A DNA stretch of 18,363 bases from JAYEKL01 sp034660995 (GCA_034660995.1 JAYEKL010000043.1:1-18363); one strand, 5' to 3'. Numbered from the stretch's first letter, positions 1 through 7,294 are shown. Notes: generated by a model from the sequence alone, not told the origin. Numbers and translations: made by a program.

Positions 1-355
1 CGGCTGGACAAACTATTTTGCAAGCTCGACAACCAATACATTGTTCGGGAATAAAAATAGGATCTTTGCCTTTAACAAAGACAATAGCTTTTTCCGGGCA
101 AACCGCAGCGCATTTTCCACAATGTAAACATTTTTTAAAATCAAAAACCGGCATCATATTTTTGACATCTTCTACTTTTTTTAATTTAATACCAAGCAAA
201 AGATCGTCTCCTGGACAATCTACATCAGCATCAATCAATAATACTTTTTTATCTTCAGATAAAATTGAAGACAAGGCAGTCGCCATAGTTGATTTCCCCG
301 TTCCGCCTTTGCCTCCGGTAATAGCTATTTTAATTGGATTAGAAGCAATAATCAT
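1..355 (-). CDS. MinD-superfamily ATPase with inserted ferredoxin domain (3' part beyond window)
   Basis: Reading leftward from ATG at 355, the protein begins MIIASNPIKIAITGGKGGTG and then KST. This is the deviant Walker A of the MinD/ParA class at residues 14-23, followed by a VLLIDADVDCPGDD segment typical of the second nucleotide motif. Two ferredoxin-type clusters follow, CLHCGKCAAVCP and CIGCRACKIVCP, each able to hold a [4Fe-4S] centre. The frame is open to the window edge, so the C-terminal half is missing here. The start lies one base after the stop of the upstream permease gene, which indicates translational coupling. Family members are cytosolic Fe-S ATPases often found beside NifX-like and DUF5320 proteins, both of which lie at the head of this operon. 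A role as an ATP-dependent Fe-S or metal cofactor carrier is inferred. The opposite-strand open frame over this stretch is a shadow. Confidence 0.9.
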   Translation of the reverse strand, partial: MIIASNPIKIAITGGKGGTGKSTMATALSSILSEDKKVLLIDADVDCPGDDLLLGIKLKKVEDVKNMMPVFDFKKCLHCGKCAAVCPEKAIVFVKGKDPIFIPEQCIGCRACKIVCPA

Positions 356-356
356 A

Positions 357-1130
357 TTATTCTGATTTTTTATAAAAATTAAATACTAAAGAAATTAAAA
401 AGAAAAATACGCTTACAAAAATTATTAACAAGCCAGCGGGAATATTTATAAATTTAGAACCAAATACTCCCAATAGACAACTTAATCCTCCAAATAACAT
501 TCCATATAAAGAATACTGCGAAATATTTTTGCTAAAATTTTTGCTAGTGCAGGCCGGTATAGCTACTAAAGCAGCGGTCATTAACCCACCAACTATTCTG
601 GCTCCTAAAGATACAATAATCGCTATACAAAACAGATAAATAAAATTATATTTTTTGACATCTATCCCCTGGGAACGAGCAATATCTTCAGAAATTTCAG
701 TTAAAATAATTTTTTTGTAAATTTTTTTAGTTGTAAAAATAACCAATAAAGACAAAATGACAGTAATTATAGTTGTAGTTAAAGATATTTGGGTAACATC
801 TCCAATTAGAGCGGGAATAGTTTTTTCTTCTGGAATAAATAAAAAAGTAACTGCGACTCCAGTTGCAAAAATAACAGCAGTTAAGGCTTCCATCGGAAGT
901 TTAGTTTTTGTTTCCATATACCAAATTATAACAATACCTAAAAGAACAACTAAAAAAGCACCTATAGATACATCAAAGCCAAATAAAAAAGCTAAAGCGA
1001 TACCAGGCAAGGTTAAATGACCTAAAGGACCGGCCACTAAAACCATTCTTTTAGATAGCATTAGGGTTCCTAAGTAACCAGCAGCAACCCCGACAAAGCT
1101 TCCCATAATTAAAATTAAAATAAATTCCAT
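357..1130 (-). CDS. ABC-3 family metal ABC transporter permease (ZnuB/MntB type)
   Basis: The 257-residue protein is almost entirely hydrophobic, with about eight membrane segments. It has the layout of ABC-3 permeases, including an early GPLGHLTLPGIALAF segment and the later GARIVGGLMTAALVAIPA segment that is strongly conserved in Zn/Mn/Fe permeases. It would form the inner-membrane channel for divalent metal import with the ATPase encoded immediately upstream (gap of 4 bases). The next gene, the MinD-like ATPase, starts 1 base after its stop. No substrate-binding lipoprotein (ZnuA type) is encoded in this window, so it may lie elsewhere. The metal cannot be decided from sequence; Zn, Mn or Fe are all possible, and the Fe-S neighbours make iron or manganese worth considering. 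Confidence 0.9.
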   Translation of the reverse strand: MEFILILIMGSFVGVAAGYLGTLMLSKRMVLVAGPLGHLTLPGIALAFLFGFDVSIGAFLVVLLGIVIIWYMETKTKLPMEALTAVIFATGVAVTFLFIPEEKTIPALIGDVTQISLTTTIITVILSLLVIFTTKKIYKKIILTEISEDIARSQGIDVKKYNFIYLFCIAIIVSLGARIVGGLMTAALVAIPACTSKNFSKNISQYSLYGMLFGGLSCLLGVFGSKFINIPAGLLIIFVSVFFFLISLVFNFYKKSE

Positions 1131-1134
1131 ATTA

Positions 1135-1824
1135 TTAATGAGTATGTTTATAAAATTTTATTCCAGTCCCGTAAATTTTTTGCAAATTTTTCGGAGTCAA
1201 AACTTTTAACGGCTTACCATAACATAATTTTTCTTTATTAAGGCAAAGCACATTATTTGCATGTTCATAAACAATATTTAAATCATGAGTAACTAATAAA
1301 ATTGTTAAATGCCTTTGTTGCCAAATTCTATGCAAAAGAGAATAAATAGTTTCTTCTCCGCCAGCATCAATCCCATAGGTCGCCTCGTCAAACAATAAAA
1401 TATCAGGATTATCAACCAAAGCCCAGGCAATTATCATTCTTTGAAATTGCCCAGTAGACAAAGTGCCAAACGGTCTTTCTAATAACGACAAATCCAATCC
1501 TACTTCCTGAAAAATTTTTAATATATCTTTTTGTTCAACATTTTTAAATTCAAAAAATTCTTTTATAGTCATCGGGGACAAATTTTTTCTTTGAATCAAT
1601 TCTTGTGGAGGAAGATAGCTGATTTTTTTTGACGCCCAAGTAATTTCTCCTTCACTGGGTATAAGTCCCAATAAACTTTTTAACAAAGTGGTTTTACCAG
1701 CGCCATTCGGCCCCAAAATAATTAGAACATCACTTCTATTCACCTCAAAAGAAAGGTCGCTAATAATTTTTTTATCGCCCAATTTTACATTTAAATTTTT
1801 TACTTTTAAAATAGGCTTGGACAT
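1135..1824 (-). CDS. metal ABC transporter ATP-binding protein (ZnuC type)
   Basis: This is a cytosolic ABC ATPase of about 229 residues. It shows Walker A GPNGAGKTT, a signature LSTGQFQR (Thr replacing the usual first Gly of LSGGQ), Walker B DILLFDEA followed by TYGIDAGG, and the switch His in LLVTHD. The family powers uptake of Zn, Mn or Fe through the ABC-3 permease encoded 4 bases downstream. I chose the ATG at 1824 (MSKPILKVKNL). The frame can be extended to a TTG at 1839, but that adds only MFIKF and neither site has a clear Shine-Dalgarno sequence. A gap of roughly 70 bases separates it from trxB upstream, the widest in the operon, so a weak internal promoter is possible though I could not define one. 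Confidence 0.92.
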   Translation of the reverse strand: MSKPILKVKNLNVKLGDKKIISDLSFEVNRSDVLIILGPNGAGKTTLLKSLLGLIPSEGEITWASKKISYLPPQELIQRKNLSPMTIKEFFEFKNVEQKDILKIFQEVGLDLSLLERPFGTLSTGQFQRMIIAWALVDNPDILLFDEATYGIDAGGEETIYSLLHRIWQQRHLTILLVTHDLNIVYEHANNVLCLNKEKLCYGKPLKVLTPKNLQKIYGTGIKFYKHTH

Positions 1825-1896
1825 GAATTTAATAAACAATTTATTTTAATCTTTTCAAAATATTTTTTTGAATTGATCTTTTTATTTGCACAATCT

Positions 1897-2814
1897 CTAT
1901 TTGTTTAAAAATTTAAAAATATTTTCTGTAGCTATCGCGCCTTCGGCGCAAGCGGTAATAATTTGCCTAAATGAATTTGAATTGGTGGTTATATCACCAG
2001 CCGCCCAAACTCCTTTTTGACTAGTAATTTGATCTTGATTGGTTAATATATATCCGCCCTTATCTGTTTTTAGATTTAACTGTTTAGATAAATTCAAATC
2101 TGGTTCGGAACCAATTTCTATAAACAAACCATCAATGATTATTTTTGTTTTCCCTTCAAATTCATTTTTTAACTCTATAGCTAATAATTTTTCCTCTCCA
2201 ATCAATTCTGTTATTTCATTATTATAAATAACTTTTACTTTTTGATTATTTTTTATCTGGTTTATCCAAGCAGTCTCACCGCGCAAAGCATCTTTGCGGT
2301 AAATTTGATAAACCATATTAGCTACTTGCGATAAATAAAGAGATGAAGTATTGGCGCTATCGCTACCACCGACAACCGCCACCACTTTATTTTTGTAAAA
2401 CATCCCATCACAAGTGGCGCAATAAGAAACCCCTTTGCCTATTAATTCTTTTTCGCGAGACAAATTTAGATGGCGATGCTTCGTGCCGGTAGCTATAAGA
2501 ATAGTTTTGGCTATTATATTTTCTCCATTAGATAAATCTAATTGGTAACTATCATCAATTTTTGAAATAGATTTAACTTGAGCCATTATTTGCGGCACGG
2601 ATAAAAAATTAACTTGGTCAACCATTTTTTGCGACAATTCCATCCCTGAAATCTCTTTTTCAGATGGATAATTACAAATTTTATGAGAAGAAGTCATTAA
2701 TCCGCCTGGAAGATCGCCAACTAGAACCTGCTTTATTCCGTAACGAGCAGCATAAATAGCCGCCGTTAAACCTGCCGGTCCATTACCAATAATACATAAA
2801 TCAATATTGCCCAT
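1897..2814 (-). CDS. trxB: thioredoxin reductase
   Basis: This 305-residue protein is a low-molecular-weight flavin disulfide reductase that would recycle the thioredoxin encoded just upstream. Visible motifs are the N-terminal FAD dinucleotide fold IIGNGPAGLTAAIYAAR, the redox-active CATC at about residues 133-136, the second nucleotide fold VVGGSDSA, and the C-terminal FAD contact GVWAAGDI. The usual His-Arg-Arg-x-x-x-Arg pattern that reads the NADPH 2'-phosphate appears as Tyr-Arg-Lys-Asp-Ala-Leu-Arg, so basic charge is kept but the His is lost. The GGGxxA-EEA helix is also changed (SDSANTSS). NADPH is still the default donor by family knowledge. Given the ferredoxin in the operon, an alternative donor should be kept open. 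It starts 1 base after the trxA stop. Confidence 0.95.
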   Translation of the reverse strand: MGNIDLCIIGNGPAGLTAAIYAARYGIKQVLVGDLPGGLMTSSHKICNYPSEKEISGMELSQKMVDQVNFLSVPQIMAQVKSISKIDDSYQLDLSNGENIIAKTILIATGTKHRHLNLSREKELIGKGVSYCATCDGMFYKNKVVAVVGGSDSANTSSLYLSQVANMVYQIYRKDALRGETAWINQIKNNQKVKVIYNNEITELIGEEKLLAIELKNEFEGKTKIIIDGLFIEIGSEPDLNLSKQLNLKTDKGGYILTNQDQITSQKGVWAAGDITTNSNSFRQIITACAEGAIATENIFKFLNK

Positions 2815-2815
2815 A

Positions 2816-3154
2816 TTATTTGTTAATTATTTCTTCAATTTCACCTTTAAGAGTGTTAAAATCTCTTAAACCGACAAACTCTCCGATTACTTCTCCGCCC
2901 TTAAATAATTTCATATTAGGAATGCTTTGAATATTGAATTCCATTGCCAATTTGGCATTTTCTTGATTTTGCGTATCAACCTTTGCGACTTTTATTTTTC
3001 CATCCATTTTTTCCGATAGCTCATCTAAAGTCGGAGCCATCATCTTACAAGGCATACACCATGGCGCCCAAAAATCTACTAACACAGGTAAATCGCTCTT
3101 TCTAACTTCTTCGGCAAACTGTTGTTCACCATCTAAATTTAATACTTTTGACAT
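2816..3154 (-). CDS. trxA: thioredoxin
   Basis: The protein is 112 residues, typical for thioredoxin. It has the FWAPWC-x-x-CK active site at Cys33 and Cys36, the cis-proline in QSIPNMKLF, and the terminal KGGEVIGEFVG strand. The active site reads Cys-Met-Pro-Cys rather than the canonical Cys-Gly-Pro-Cys, which is clear at the codon level (TGT ATG CCT TGT). Changes in the two inner residues are known to tune redox potential in this fold, so the reductant strength may differ from E. coli thioredoxin; that is inference. It precedes trxB with a 1-base gap, making a coupled thioredoxin/thioredoxin reductase pair. It acts in the cytosol, with no signal peptide visible. Confidence 0.95.
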   Translation of the reverse strand: MSKVLNLDGEQQFAEEVRKSDLPVLVDFWAPWCMPCKMMAPTLDELSEKMDGKIKVAKVDTQNQENAKLAMEFNIQSIPNMKLFKGGEVIGEFVGLRDFNTLKGEIEEIINK

Positions 3155-3190
3155 ATTTTTTTTAATTAATTATTAATTTTTACTTAACAT

Positions 3191-3379
3191 TTAACCAATA
3201 CCATCTTCTAAAACTTCTATCGTCAGCTTTGCTCTTTTTACTGTTCCAACAGTTGGGACTATATCTTCTAAATAATCACCAAATCTTCCTTCATCATCTT
3301 CAAAACCGACATGTTTGTATTCCTTATCTCCAAGCTTTTCAATCCTGTTAAACAAATTACCTTCAATTATTTTCTTCAT
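3191..3379 (-). CDS. small acidic protein of unknown function (62 aa)
   Basis: This open frame of 62 codons sits cleanly between gdhA (22-base gap) and trxA (36-base gap) on the operon strand. It begins MKKIIEGNLFNRIEKLGDKE. The middle is acidic (GFEDDEGRFGDYLEDI) and the end is strand-like (KRAKLTIEVLEDGIG). There are no cysteines, no membrane segment and no signal peptide. I do not recognise the family. Its position, spacing and lack of a competing reading frame support a real gene. A small regulator or partner of GdhA or thioredoxin would fit the context, but nothing in the sequence shows it. Confidence 0.7.
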   Translation of the reverse strand: MKKIIEGNLFNRIEKLGDKEYKHVGFEDDEGRFGDYLEDIVPTVGTVKRAKLTIEVLEDGIG

Positions 3380-3401
3380 TGCAATGTGAATTTAAATTTA
3401 T

Positions 3402-4742
3402 TTATGTTAATCCCTGTGTCAACATACTATCAGCCACTTTTATAAAACCGGCAATATTAGCACCTTTTATATAATCAATATAACCATCACTTCTCTTGCC
3501 ATATTTAACTATTTGGCTATGTATTTCCTTTATAATTATTTTTAATTTTTCATCAACTTCTTCTCTTGTCCATGACAATCTTAAACTATTTTGACTCATT
3601 TCTAATCCAGAAACAGCAACACCGCCGGCGTTAGATGCTTTGCCTGGCACAAATAAAATTTTGTTTTTCTTGAATAGTTCTATCGCTTCAGATGTTGAAG
3701 GCATATTTGCGCCTTCAGTTACCATTTTAACATCATTTGCAATCATTTTCTCAGCATCTTGACCAGATATTTCATTTTGAGTAGCGCAAGGAAAAGCTAT
3801 ATCAGCCTTTATTGACCAAGGTTTTTCATTGACAAGATATTTCAGATTATATTTATCGGCCACATCTTTAATTCGTCCGTGCTTTATATTTTTAATATGT
3901 TTAATAAATTCTAATTTTTCTTGATTTAATCCTTTTTCATCATAGATCGTTCCATTAGAATCAGACATAGTTAATATTTTTGCCCCTAATTCTATTGCTT
4001 TTTCGGCTGTATATTGAGCTACATTTCCTGATCCAGAGATTAAAACACTTTTTCCTGATAATGTATCACCAATATGTTTAAGCATTTCTTCCGCAAAATA
4101 TATCACCCCATATCCAGTAGCTTCAGTTCTGATATTACTTCCACCCCAATTTAAACCCTTGCCAGTTAAAACTCCTGAAAATTCTTTAGTTAATTTTTTA
4201 TATTGACCGTATAAATAGCCGATTTCTCTCGCTCCAACACCAATATCTCCAGCTGGCACATCAATATTAGAACCGATATGACGATATAATTCTGTCATAA
4301 AATTTTGACAAAACCTCATTATTTCACCATCAGATTTTCCACGAGGATCAAAATCACTACCACCTTTGCCTCCACCCAAAGGCAATCCTGTTAAACTGTT
4401 TTTAAGAATTTGTTCAAAACCTAAAAACTTTAGAATGCTCAAATTAACTGACGGATGAAAACGCAAACCGCCTTTATAGGGGCCGATAGTATTATTAAAT
4501 TGAACCCTGAATCCACGATTAATTTTTATTTCTCCGACGTCATTTGTCCATGATACTCTGAAAATTATTGTTCTATCAGGTTCAATCAAACGTTCTAAAA
4601 TTTTATTTTCAACATAAACAGAATTTTCATTCAAAAAATCCTCTAAAGAATAAACCACCTCTTCAACCGCTTGAACAAACTCCGGCTCATTAATGTTTTT
4701 ATCTTTTATCTTTTTAATAAATTTTTCGGCATCAAATGACAT
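3402..4742 (-). CDS. gdhA: NADP-type glutamate dehydrogenase
   Basis: At 446 residues this matches the hexameric bacterial GdhA family, which interconverts 2-oxoglutarate plus ammonium and glutamate. Substrate-side motifs are present: GPYKGGLRFHP near residues 88-97, the GGGKGG loop with the catalytic Lys at about 126, and DVPAGDIGVGAREIGYL with the catalytic Asp near 166. The coenzyme domain has the SGSGNVAQY dinucleotide fold, followed by a Ser rather than an acidic residue at the strand end (TMSDSNGT), as in NADP-preferring enzymes. PCATQNEI and the GGVAVSGLEMSQNS segment complete the family pattern. An assimilatory role is most likely. The gene sits in a redox/Fe-S operon between a ferredoxin and a small unknown protein, an unusual setting for gdhA. 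Confidence 0.96.
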   Translation of the reverse strand: MSFDAEKFIKKIKDKNINEPEFVQAVEEVVYSLEDFLNENSVYVENKILERLIEPDRTIIFRVSWTNDVGEIKINRGFRVQFNNTIGPYKGGLRFHPSVNLSILKFLGFEQILKNSLTGLPLGGGKGGSDFDPRGKSDGEIMRFCQNFMTELYRHIGSNIDVPAGDIGVGAREIGYLYGQYKKLTKEFSGVLTGKGLNWGGSNIRTEATGYGVIYFAEEMLKHIGDTLSGKSVLISGSGNVAQYTAEKAIELGAKILTMSDSNGTIYDEKGLNQEKLEFIKHIKNIKHGRIKDVADKYNLKYLVNEKPWSIKADIAFPCATQNEISGQDAEKMIANDVKMVTEGANMPSTSEAIELFKKNKILFVPGKASNAGGVAVSGLEMSQNSLRLSWTREEVDEKLKIIIKEIHSQIVKYGKRSDGYIDYIKGANIAGFIKVADSMLTQGLT

Positions 4743-4770
4743 ATTTTTAAATTTAATTAATTACTTTTCA

Positions 4771-5112
4771 TTAACTCATTCTTCTTCTGCCACGACCGCC
4801 TCCCCTTCCATCTCTAGGACCATTGCCTAATCCTCTGCCAAAACCCTTACCCATACCTTTTCCTGCGCCAGAACCGAAACCTTGCCTTTTACCAACTGAA
4901 AAATCCGAAGAATTTTGTGTTAACTTTGAATCTTCTGAAATTTCTTCTATCGCACCGAAAGAACATGCTTCTCGACATTTCCCACACTTTTTACATTTAT
5001 TTTGATCAATGAAAGCTTTTCCGTCTTCTCCAATTTTAATTACTCCATAAGGACAAGCATCTAAGCAAACTCCACAACCGACACATTTTGATTTGTTAAT
5101 TTCAAATTTCAT
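4771..5112 (-). CDS. 2[4Fe-4S] ferredoxin with Gly/Arg-rich C-terminal tail
   Basis: The first half is a bacterial-type ferredoxin. Cys10, 13, 16 and 20 (CVGCGVCLDACP) and Cys40, 43, 46 and 50 (CKKCGKCREACS) would hold two [4Fe-4S] clusters; the usual Pro after the last Cys is Ser in the second motif. Residues from about 75 to the end form a low-complexity tail rich in Gly, Arg and Lys (GFGSGAGKGMGKGFGRGLGN and onward to RGRRRMS). This tail resembles the Gly-rich head of the DUF5320-type protein encoded at 6711-6959. The protein is cytosolic and is a candidate electron carrier for the operon. The basic tail may bind nucleic acid, a partner or metal; that part is speculation. It lies 28 bases before gdhA and 21 after the TDT transporter gene. 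Confidence 0.92.
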   Translation of the reverse strand: MKFEINKSKCVGCGVCLDACPYGVIKIGEDGKAFIDQNKCKKCGKCREACSFGAIEEISEDSKLTQNSSDFSVGKRQGFGSGAGKGMGKGFGRGLGNGPRDGRGGGRGRRRMS

Positions 5113-5133
5113 AATTTTAAAGTTATTTATAAA

Positions 5134-6117
5134 TTATTCTTCTTCCTCTACACATATTTCTTTATTTTTTATAGATTTAATCGTTTTCGCTAACAGCAAA
5201 ATTATTATTAAATTTAATAAAACAAAAAGTAACCATGATAATATCTTAAAAAATTGCAACCCGGTTTCGTGATACATTAATAGCGTCCCAATAACTAATG
5301 CATCCATCGGAAATGAATATGCCCACCAAGATAAATAAAATTTAATTTTTGAAAACATTTTAAATTGAAATAAAATTAGCAAAAACATAAATACCCCAAA
5401 ATAATAAAGCATATCCCCAAACGGATTTAGCTCGTTTAATAACTTAGTTAACGCAATAAATCCAATAATCGGTGGAGCAAAAAGTATAAAAAAAGTTGGT
5501 ACTAATTTATCAGGAATTGGGTGATGGAAAATTACTCTGTTTATCACTATTACTGTTAAAATTATCCACCAAAAAAATCCGATACTAAAAAAGAACCAAG
5601 ATAACTCTGGAGAGAAATGACTAACGCCTGCAATTGGCACCATAATACATCCTACAACTGGAATAAACCATGAAGGATTAAGGTGGTGAATTTCAAACTT
5701 ATTATGGCGAATCCAAGCAGACATAATTATTATCGTAAAAATAAATTGTATTACAACGCCAATCCACCAAAGATATTTTGATATTTCCATATCCATAGCA
5801 AGATAAATTATACTAGAAATAAGAAAAAGTTTGGCAATAATGGGATAAAAATTAAGTTTTATTGGATGATTGAATTCCTTCTTAACTTCATTGGGATATT
5901 TAATAATCTTTGCTAAATAAAATAAAAAAACAATCCCAGTGATTATAATTGAAAAATAAAGCAAATAGTTGCTTATAGTAAATTGTAACTTAAGAATTTG
6001 CTCTGCCTTTTGCCATGCAAGCGTAAAACCGATTAATCCCAAACAAACACCTAAAAAGGATATTGAAAAATTTTCTAATCGATTAAAATCATTTTTTTTG
6101 TTAAATTTCACAATCAT
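5134..6117 (-). CDS. TDT/SLAC1-TehA family transporter
   Basis: This 327-residue integral membrane protein has about ten hydrophobic segments. Features of the tellurite-resistance/dicarboxylate transporter (TDT) family are visible: HLNPSWFIPVVGCIMVPIAG, then WWIILTVIVINR, LFAPPIIGFIAL, and a late WWAYSFPMDAL segment. Relatives include bacterial TehA and plant SLAC1, which pass small anions; others move dicarboxylates or sulfite. The substrate here is not readable from sequence. The C-terminus is a short acidic cytosolic tail (EEEE). Its ATG overlaps the stop of the small membrane protein upstream (ATGA, 4 bases), so the two are probably made together. Export of an anion produced by the redox pathway is one reading of the context. 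Confidence 0.85.
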   Translation of the reverse strand: MIVKFNKKNDFNRLENFSISFLGVCLGLIGFTLAWQKAEQILKLQFTISNYLLYFSIIITGIVFLFYLAKIIKYPNEVKKEFNHPIKLNFYPIIAKLFLISSIIYLAMDMEISKYLWWIGVVIQFIFTIIIMSAWIRHNKFEIHHLNPSWFIPVVGCIMVPIAGVSHFSPELSWFFFSIGFFWWIILTVIVINRVIFHHPIPDKLVPTFFILFAPPIIGFIALTKLLNELNPFGDMLYYFGVFMFLLILFQFKMFSKIKFYLSWWAYSFPMDALVIGTLLMYHETGLQFFKILSWLLFVLLNLIIILLLAKTIKSIKNKEICVEEEE

Positions 6118-6305
6118 TTATATTTTTTTAAGTTTTTGAATGAATAAATAACCACCTTCCAATGCTGGATAATATGCACGATGATAAGGACAAAAAAGAC
6201 TGGTTGAATAATTTTCGCGAAAGACAAATTAATAAATTTTGACACCACTATTAGCACAAAAAGTGTTATTAATAACCAGTCCACAATTAATATATCTTTT
6301 TTCAT
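6114..6305 (-). CDS. small two-helix membrane protein, DUF4405-like
   Basis: The 63-residue product has two hydrophobic stretches, near residues 8-25 and 32-45, followed by HIIQHWKVVIYSFKNLKKYK. The second helix with a His-x-x-x-His-Trp pattern and a basic end resembles DUF4405-type membrane proteins, where such His residues are suspected heme ligands. I assign this only by appearance. The stop codon overlaps the start of the TDT transporter gene by 4 bases (ATGA). It could be a subunit or membrane anchor for that transporter. The gap to the NifX-like gene upstream is 49 bases. Confidence 0.7.
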   Translation of the reverse strand: MKKDILIVDWLLITLFVLIVVSKFINLSFAKIIQPVFFVLIIVHIIQHWKVVIYSFKNLKKYK

Positions 6306-6354
6306 AAAAATTTATTTTTATTTCTGGGCGAATGAAATTATATCTTTTGACAGA

Positions 6355-6693
6355 CTAATTTATCTTTTTAAGCTTTTTGTCTATAAACGCTTGCAAAGCA
6401 TCTTTTATAATTCCTTCTCCGAAATAGATTTCAATATTAAATTGATTCAAAACATCCAAAGCTTTCGGTCCGACATTGCCAGTTATTATCGCGTTAACAT
6501 TGTTTTCCGCTATTAGTTGGACAGTGGAAACGCCAGCCCCACTGTTTTGATCAATACTTTTATTTTTTATGGTTTCGGTTTTTTCTATTTTTCCGTCTTT
6601 TATTTCAGCAATAATAAAATACGGACACCTGCCAAAAACATCAGAAATATCACTCTCAATGTTTTTGTCTGTTGAACTTACTGCGATTTTCAT
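6355..6693 (-). CDS. NifX/NifB-type dinitrogenase cofactor domain protein (PF02579 family)
   Basis: The 112-residue protein opens MKIAVSSTDKNIESDISDVF and continues GRCPYFII. It has the STVQLIAENNVNAIITGNVG core and the GPKALDVLNQ...IEIYFGEG end characteristic of the small NifX/NafY/NifB-C-terminal fold. In nitrogen fixers this fold carries iron-molybdenum cofactor intermediates. In many anaerobes and archaea it stands alone beside MinD-type Fe-S ATPases and DUF5320 proteins, as here, and its job is unknown. No nitrogenase structural genes are in the window, so nitrogen fixation should not be inferred. It is the second gene of the operon, 17 bases after the DUF5320-like gene. A role in binding or passing an iron or Fe-S species is an inference. 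Confidence 0.88.
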   Translation of the reverse strand: MKIAVSSTDKNIESDISDVFGRCPYFIIAEIKDGKIEKTETIKNKSIDQNSGAGVSTVQLIAENNVNAIITGNVGPKALDVLNQFNIEIYFGEGIIKDALQAFIDKKLKKIN

Positions 6694-6710
6694 AATATTT
6701 TATTGTTAGA

Positions 6711-6959
6711 TTATTTCTGACCTTTAATTTGTGCTAAACGAGTTTTAATGTCCTTGAGATCTTCTTCTAGCAATTTCTCTTCCTCAGAAAGCATTTTTGT
6801 TTCTTCTTCCTCAGTAGGAGCGGCAACCCTTCTCCATCCTGATCCTCGGCCTCTACCAGTTCCTCCACGACCATAAGCTTGACCGCCACCGCAAGGACCT
6901 AATCCTTGACCTGTACCGGGACCATAACCCATAGGGCCAGTTCCATTAAATCTTGGCAT
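6711..6959 (-). CDS. DUF5320-like Gly-rich protein, first gene of the operon
   Basis: This 82-residue protein starts MPRFNGTGPMGYGPGTGQGL and continues GPCGGGQAYGRG through GRGRGSGWRR. That Gly/Pro/Arg-rich head, with a single Cys, is typical of DUF5320 proteins. The second half is a charged helix (EEEETKMLSEEEKLLEEDLK onward to GQK) likely to form a coiled coil. Members usually lie next to NifX/NifB-type proteins and MinD-type ferredoxin ATPases. That association holds here, with the NifX-like gene 17 bases downstream. The function is unknown in the family as far as I know. A promoter sits about 70 bases upstream, making this the likely first cistron. Confidence 0.85.
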   Translation of the reverse strand: MPRFNGTGPMGYGPGTGQGLGPCGGGQAYGRGGTGRGRGSGWRRVAAPTEEEETKMLSEEEKLLEEDLKDIKTRLAQIKGQK

Positions 6960-7031
6960 ATATTTTTTAGTTAAAATAAATTAATTATGATTATTCAATT
7001 TTTATATAAAATTTAAATAATTTCTATTTTA

Positions 7032-7060
7032 AGCATATACCCATAACAAACTTTTGTCAA
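7032..7060 (-). promoter_or_regulatory. sigma70-type promoter of the redox operon
   Basis: On the minus strand a perfect -35 TTGACA (7055-7060) and a -10 TATGCT (7032-7037) are separated by 17 bases. Transcription would start near 7025, giving an AT-rich leader of about 65 bases before the DUF5320-like start at 6959. No comparable promoter is seen between the genes downstream, which supports a single long transcript. Confidence 0.7.
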
Positions 7061-7094
7061 GTGCAGTGTATGGAGTAAAATATATTCTATCGCA

Positions 7095-7128
7095 TATTCT
7101 GGGTTGACACACAGGTCAACCCCTACGA
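7095..7128. repeat. 34-base palindromic repeat, copy 1
   Basis: The unit begins TATTCT and contains the hairpin GGGTTGAC-acacag-GTCAACCC (8-bp stem), ending with CTACGA. An identical 34-base copy is at 7261-7294 in the same orientation. It resembles short interspersed palindromic repeats of environmental bacterial genomes. Confidence 0.9.
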
Positions 7129-7162
7129 CAATTATTTTTTATTTTATCACCACCGCCGTAGT

Positions 7163-7182
7163 GGCAGACCTATATGTCTGCC
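7163..7182. repeat. short hairpin repeat related to the 34-base units
   Basis: GGCAGAC-ctatat-GTCTGCC forms a 7-bp stem with a 6-base loop and is followed by CCCTA. The layout (palindrome, 6-base loop, then CCCTA) matches the 34-base repeats on both sides although the stem sequence differs. Confidence 0.75.
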
Positions 7183-7260
7183 CCTAACACAGGTCTACTC
7201 TTAAATACGTGCCTGCCCCTAAATATGGGATGAAATTTGTTTTGTCGCGTTTTGTCGCGG

Positions 7261-7294
7261 TATTCTGGGTTGACACACAGGTCAACCCCTACGA
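7261..7294. repeat. 34-base palindromic repeat, copy 2
   Basis: This is an exact copy of 7095-7128 in the same direction. Just after it, GTATCAACCTACGA (7300-7313) looks like a truncated third unit. Confidence 0.9.

Noticed and set aside
18..365. Plus-strand open frame of 115 codons at the left edge
   Set aside because: The complementary strand encodes a clear MinD-type ATPase with two ferredoxin motifs over the same bases, so this is a shadow.
6355..6959. Nitrogen fixation
   Set aside because: The NifX-type fold is widespread without nitrogenase, and no nitrogenase structural or radical-SAM NifB gene is in the window.
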